64,000 bases of DNA from Nocardioides sp. InS609-2. GTDB taxonomy: Bacteria; Actinomycetota; Actinomycetes; Propionibacteriales; Nocardioidaceae. The stretch spans positions 2,480,001 through 2,544,000 of the forward strand of contig NZ_CP060034.1 of assembly GCF_023208195.1 (NCBI RefSeq). The letters are read 5' to 3'. The notes below the pieces were generated by a model. The model was given only the letters and a program-made list of their open reading frames with translations, searched no databases and had not been told where the DNA came from. Both the position numbers and the translations under genes were made by a program. Positions 61,434 to 64,000 of this stretch are shown piece after piece. Position 1 is the stretch's first letter; every line of letters starts with the position of its first letter.

Positions 61434-62153
61434 TCACGGCCGCGCTGGCAGCACGCAAAACTCGTTGCCCGACGGGTCTGTGTAGGAACGCCACGGCAGC
61501 TCGCCCCACTCCGTGTGGAGCTTGCCGCCGCCGCGCTCGGCGATGCTTGCCTCGACTCCGTCGGGATCCTCTCCAGCCTCGAGCCGGATGTCGAGGTGCA
61601 GTCGGTTCTTGGTCGCGCCCTTGCGGGCTGGCTCAGGGCACAGCTCAAGGAGGGGACCCCGCAGCGACCTGTGGCGCAGGGACCGGGGCGCGACACCGGC
61701 CGCGTCGGTCCAGCCGGTCAGCCAGGACCAGAACTCCGCGTCCCTGTCCGGGTCGGCAGAGTCGAGCGGTAGCGCCGCGAGGGGACCGCTGTCGGCGTAC
61801 GCCGCTCGATCCTCCATCACGCAACAGGGATTGCCCTCCGGGTCGGCGAGCACCACCCATGGCACATCGCCCTGACCGATGTCGAGCTGTCGTGCGCCCA
61901 ACCCGAGCAGCCGATCGACCTCCTCGGCCTGGCGGGCCCCGCCCGAGAGGTCCAGATGGAGCCGCGGCGGCTCGACTGGCGGCTCGGAGACGCGCTGGAA
62001 GCACAGGTCGAGCACCGGTCCGCCCTCGAAGGCGAGCCGCGTCTCGAAGCCATCAGGCTCGTCGGTCAGCCGCTCGCCGCCGACCACCGCCTCCCAGAAC
62101 CGGCCCAGCCGCTGCGGCTCGACGGCGTCCATGACGAGGTTCTCCAGATACAT
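61434..62153 (-). CDS. Two-domain VOC (glyoxalase-like) protein
   Basis: A 239-residue protein made of two VOC modules: M-Y-L-E-N-L-V-M-D-A-V-E-P-Q-R-L-G-R-F-W and L-D-L-S-G-G-A then V-L-A-D-P-E-G-N-P-C-C-V-M; and P-L-D-S-A-D-P-D-R-D-A-E-F-W-S-W-L-T-G-W then Y-T-D-P-S-G-N-E-F-C-V-L. The D-P-x-G-N motif ends both modules. ATG 62153 starts at the fold. It is enclosed by IS inverted repeats. Function of the group is not established; the fold serves dioxygenases and resistance proteins. Confidence 0.82.
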   Translation of the reverse strand: MYLENLVMDAVEPQRLGRFWEAVVGGERLTDEPDGFETRLAFEGGPVLDLCFQRVSEPPVEPPRLHLDLSGGARQAEEVDRLLGLGARQLDIGQGDVPWVVLADPEGNPCCVMEDRAAYADSGPLAALPLDSADPDRDAEFWSWLTGWTDAAGVAPRSLRHRSLRGPLLELCPEPARKGATKNRLHLDIRLEAGEDPDGVEASIAERGGGKLHTEWGELPWRSYTDPSGNEFCVLPARP

Positions 62154-62390
62154 GAAACCCACCGTAGACCCCAGCAGGCGGCGATCACACAAGTTATGAC
62201 GCCACCCTGGCGCACGACTCCAGCGATGTCGCGACAGCTTTTTGGGTCACGACGGGGGGTCGAATGCGGACCCACAGGGAATGGTACTTATGACCGAGCG
62301 TCGGCGACGCCCCGCTGAGCGCACCCACATCGGCACGTGAGGGCGTTTGCGCGCCCAAGATCGCCGCCAGGAGAAATGGGACACACCCAG

Positions 62391-62801
62391 TCAGAGTGCG
62401 AGCGTGACGACCCCGACTGCGTCGTAGCTGCCGCGAGCACGGCGGTCGAGCGTCAACAGCGTCCTACGGTGATGTCGGGCGGTCGCGGCCACGAGTCCGT
62501 CGTACGTCGAACCGCCCCGCACGCCCCCGGACGCCAGCCTGGCGATCAGCGCCACGTGCGCGGCCGGCGGCAGTGTCAGCACCCGGAACGTCAGCCGACC
62601 GAGGATGTCCGCCACGACTCCGGGGGCGAGCCGATGTGGAGCCGGAAGCCTGGTCAACACGCTGTAGGACTCGATCAGGACGTGCGCCGGGATCGCGTCC
62701 ACCTGGTCGCCCACGGCTCGACGTGCGTCGGCATGCCGCGGATGCCACGAGACGAGTGCGGCCACCAGCACGCTGGTGTCGCACGTGGCCGCCGTCGTCA
62801 C
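62391..62801 (-). CDS. PIN-domain toxin of an AbrB/PIN toxin-antitoxin pair
   Basis: A 136-residue PIN ribonuclease: C-D-T-S-V-L-V-A-A-L (first Asp), H-V-L-I-E-S-Y-S-V-L (Glu), G-S-T-Y-D-G-L-V-A-A-T-A-R (Asp), L-T-L-D-R-R-A (Asp). GTG 62801 overlaps the antitoxin stop by 4 bp (GTGA). The stop codon adjoins the end of the IS5-like inverted repeat, but the length is normal, so the toxin seems complete. Confidence 0.87.
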   Translation of the reverse strand: MTTAATCDTSVLVAALVSWHPRHADARRAVGDQVDAIPAHVLIESYSVLTRLPAPHRLAPGVVADILGRLTFRVLTLPPAAHVALIARLASGGVRGGSTYDGLVAATARHHRRTLLTLDRRARGSYDAVGVVTLAL

Positions 62802-63043
62802 CTTCGGGTGGCCTCGATGGTGTCCCTGACGTCCTGCTCAGTGAGCGGGGGAAGGTCTGCCTCGGGCACCAGGGTGGGCAGTCCACCAGCGTCGGAGATG
62901 CGCACAGAAGCGGGGGCGATCTCGATCTCGATGCGCCCGTCGGTGAAGACCACGTCTATCGCCCTTCCGGGAAGCAGCCCCATCGCGTCTCTCACCGGCT
63001 TGGGCACCACGATGCGCCCGGCCGAGTCGATGGTGGTTCTCAT
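62798..63043 (-). CDS. AbrB/SpoVT-type antitoxin
   Basis: An 81-residue swapped-hairpin DNA-binding protein: T-T-I-D-S-A-G-R-I-V-V-P-K-P-V-R-D-A-M-G-L is the AbrB motif. The C-terminal helix (L-T-E-Q-D-V-R-D-T-I-E-A-T) probably binds the toxin. Overlap with the PIN gene confirms the operon. Two TCTACCAT direct repeats (63052-63059, 63064-63071) lie upstream and are probably bound by it. Confidence 0.87.
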   Translation of the reverse strand: MRTTIDSAGRIVVPKPVRDAMGLLPGRAIDVVFTDGRIEIEIAPASVRISDAGGLPTLVPEADLPPLTEQDVRDTIEATRR

Positions 63044-63051
63044 GGCATAAA

Positions 63052-63071
63052 TCTACCATCGTCTCTACCAT
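63052..63071. promoter_or_regulatory. Direct repeats upstream of the AbrB/PIN operon
   Basis: TCTACCAT occurs at 63052-63059 and 63064-63071, 12 bp apart, in the 57-bp gap before the antitoxin start. A TAGATT-type -10 (minus strand) lies within the first copy, 8 bp before ATG 63043. A plausible autoregulation site. Confidence 0.5.
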
Positions 63072-63100
63072 GTACGGCTGCTTGGGCACACCGATGGCAG

Positions 63101-63397
63101 TCAGCGGACCGACTCACCCCGCTTCGCGATCCCGTCGAGCCGCAGTACGCCGCTCTCGTCGCGGTGCACGCCCGTCGCACCCACATGCTTGTCGCTGATC
63201 TGCACGCCGTTCTTGATGACGTGCACCAGCGCCATCGCGTGGCCGCGACCCAGCTCGTAGTCGTCGGCGAGCCAGGTGACGATCTCGCCGGACTTGGTGT
63301 CGGCGCCGAAGCCGCGGTCGCGCGCCTCGTCGACGATTTCTTGCGGGACCTTGCCGGTGTTCTTCTCGACGGTGTCGAGGTAGGCCTGGAACGACAT
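63101..63397 (-). CDS. DUF4287 domain protein
   Basis: A 98-residue protein with the DUF4287 pattern: F-Q-A-Y-L-D-T-V-E-K-N-T-G-K at the start, then I-V-T-W-L-A-D-D-Y-E-L-G-R-G-H-A-M-A-L-V-H-V-I-K-N-G. The helical domain is widespread in actinomycetes and sometimes joined to DUF5655; function unknown. ATG 63397. Divergent from the CmtR-like gene. Confidence 0.83.
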   Translation of the reverse strand: MSFQAYLDTVEKNTGKVPQEIVDEARDRGFGADTKSGEIVTWLADDYELGRGHAMALVHVIKNGVQISDKHVGATGVHRDESGVLRLDGIAKRGESVR

Positions 63398-63469
63398 GAC
63401 GACTCCTGGTGTGTGGTGGGTTTGCTGGTACGTCGATCGGCGCGGCTCGACTTCGACATCGACCCGACC

Positions 63470-63498
63470 TTGACTTGCCGCTCATGAGGAGCGTTAAC
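63470..63498 (+). promoter_or_regulatory. Promoter and operator of the cmtR-like gene
   Basis: TTGACT (63470-63475) and GTTAAC (63493-63498) are 17 bp apart. In the spacer lies CGCTC-ATGAG-GAGCG (63479-63493), a 5-bp inverted repeat typical of ArsR/SmtB sites. Binding there would block the promoter and autorepress the operon. Confidence 0.6.
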
Positions 63499-63506
63499 AT
63501 CGCCAG

Positions 63507-63863
63507 ATGACGATGTTGCTCGGGACGGACACCCTCAAGCCGGCCGCCTGCCTGTTCCAGGGCTTCAGCGACCCGTCGAGGCTCACCATCCTTCGCCACC
63601 TCGCGCTCGGCGAGCACCGGGTGGTCGATCTGACCGAGCACCTCGGGCTCGCGCAGAGCACCGTATCCAAGCACCTGGCCTGCCTCAAGGACTGCGGCCT
63701 CGTGGTGTCCCGACCGCAGGGCCGAGCCTCGGTCTTCTCGCTGGCCCACCCCGAGGCGCTGATGGACCTGCTCGCGTCGGCCGAGCGGCTGCTCGAGCTC
63801 ACCGGCGACGCGGTCGCGCTCTGCCCCACTTCCGGACTGGCCACCATGACGGGCGCCTCGTGA
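63507..63863 (+). CDS. ArsR/SmtB-family metal sensor, CmtR-like
   Basis: A 118-residue winged helix: F-S-D-P-S-R-L-T-I-L-R-H-L-A and S-T-V-S-K-H-L-A-C-L-K-D-C-G-L-V. The Cys pair in the recognition helix (C-x-x-x-C) plus a Cys near the C terminus (A-L-C-P-T) matches the CmtR cadmium/lead site (Cys57, Cys61, Cys102). It overlaps the next start (GTGA), a cation-efflux gene, which fits metal resistance. Confidence 0.85.
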   Translation: MTMLLGTDTLKPAACLFQGFSDPSRLTILRHLALGEHRVVDLTEHLGLAQSTVSKHLACLKDCGLVVSRPQGRASVFSLAHPEALMDLLASAERLLELTGDAVALCPTSGLATMTGAS

Positions 63864-64000
63864 CCACGATCCCGACCTCCGACGTACGGCGCCAGCTCGG
63901 TCGCCGCGCGCAACTGCTGGCCGGGGCGTCGGTGGCCTACAACGTCGTCGAGGCCGTCATCGCGATCACGGCCGGGCTGGTTGCCGGCTCGGTCGCGTTG
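63860..64000 (+). CDS. Cation transporter (CDF family), 3' end outside window
   Basis: Only the first 47 codons are visible: from GTG 63860 a basic N terminus (R-R-Q-L-G-R-R-A-Q) and the first transmembrane helix L-L-A-G-A-S-V-A-Y-N-V-V-E-A-V-I-A-I-T-A, typical of CDF/ZntA-like cation efflux proteins. It is coupled to the CmtR-like regulator by the GTGA overlap. Probably a Cd/Zn or Pb exporter. Confidence 0.7.
   Translation, partial: MTTIPTSDVRRQLGRRAQLLAGASVAYNVVEAVIAITAGLVAGSVAL

Larger units (their letters stand above)
61023..62390. mobile_element. Decayed IS5-like element with terminal inverted repeats
   Basis: CTGGGTGTGTCCC (61023-61035) and GGGACACACCCAG (62378-62390) are 13-bp perfect inverted repeats 1.37 kb apart, extendable to about 20 bp with mismatches. 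A transposase start lies just inside the left end. The rest of the transposase is missing and a VOC gene takes most of the space. No direct target duplication is visible. The right end touches the stop codon of the PIN toxin gene. Confidence 0.6.

Overview
The window is high-GC DNA (roughly 70% over most of its length). It has frequent GTG starts, strong third-position GC bias, many stop-start overlaps of the ATGA/GTGA/TGATG type, and families typical of Actinobacteria (DUF1918, DUF6297, FUSC, EcsC, DUF4082, DUF4287, KdpE). I infer an actinomycete of the Nocardioidaceae, most likely Nocardioides or a close relative. No rRNA, tRNA or other strict taxonomic marker was seen, so this rests on protein style only. 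It looks like chromosomal DNA with one decayed accessory stretch.

Layout: 1-9.8 kb holds a FAD oxidoreductase cut by the window edge, a PAS histidine kinase, a frameshifted PEP-mutase-family gene, small membrane proteins, a NYN-LOTUS RNA-binding protein, a FUSC transporter and an ABC ATPase overlapping a DUF6297 membrane partner. 9.8-17.5 kb holds a drug-efflux MFS, EcsC, two secreted Lys-rich proteins (one a zinc metalloprotease), a disulfide-type flavoprotein and a frameshifted dienelactone hydrolase. 17.5-23.5 kb is a minus-strand run of catabolic enzymes: esterase, FAD dehydrogenase, MFS, lactone oxidase and patatin. 23.6-32.2 kb holds a nitroreductase, a secreted NTF2-like protein, an ArsR-like regulator, a P450, a LysR/racemase divergent pair, a VOC gene leading two overlapping micro-genes, and a second membrane histidine kinase. 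32.3-38.4 kb contains three regulator modules with visible operators (MarR/FMN reductase, VapBC, HxlR/thioesterase/MFS). 38.5-38.9 kb carries what looks like the deletion scar of a kdp operon.

The stretch at about 43.6-51.3 kb is sparse and mixed in composition. It contains IS110 and IS630 transposase remnants, orphan genes, a two-gene cassette of unknown function and a possible rearrangement boundary. 51.3-64 kb returns to ordinary genes: a doubly frameshifted FAD oxidoreductase, a TetR/quinone-oxidoreductase pair with two operators, an SNF2 helicase, a third orphan histidine kinase, a nuclease-family protein, an IS5-like remnant bracketing a VOC gene, an AbrB/PIN toxin-antitoxin pair, and a CmtR-like regulator leading a cation-efflux gene that runs off the right edge.

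The most striking global property is the number of broken genes. At least six otherwise well-conserved genes carry a single frameshift, paired frameshifts or one nonsense codon, and several more are deletion remnants. Three of the five glyoxalase/VOC genes are broken. Either the assembly has residual indel errors or this lineage is losing dispensable genes. I found no convincing new defence or biosynthetic system. The best candidates for undescribed biology are the VOC/51-aa/25-aa micro-operon, the 48.7-49.1 kb two-gene cassette and the small palindromic repeat family.
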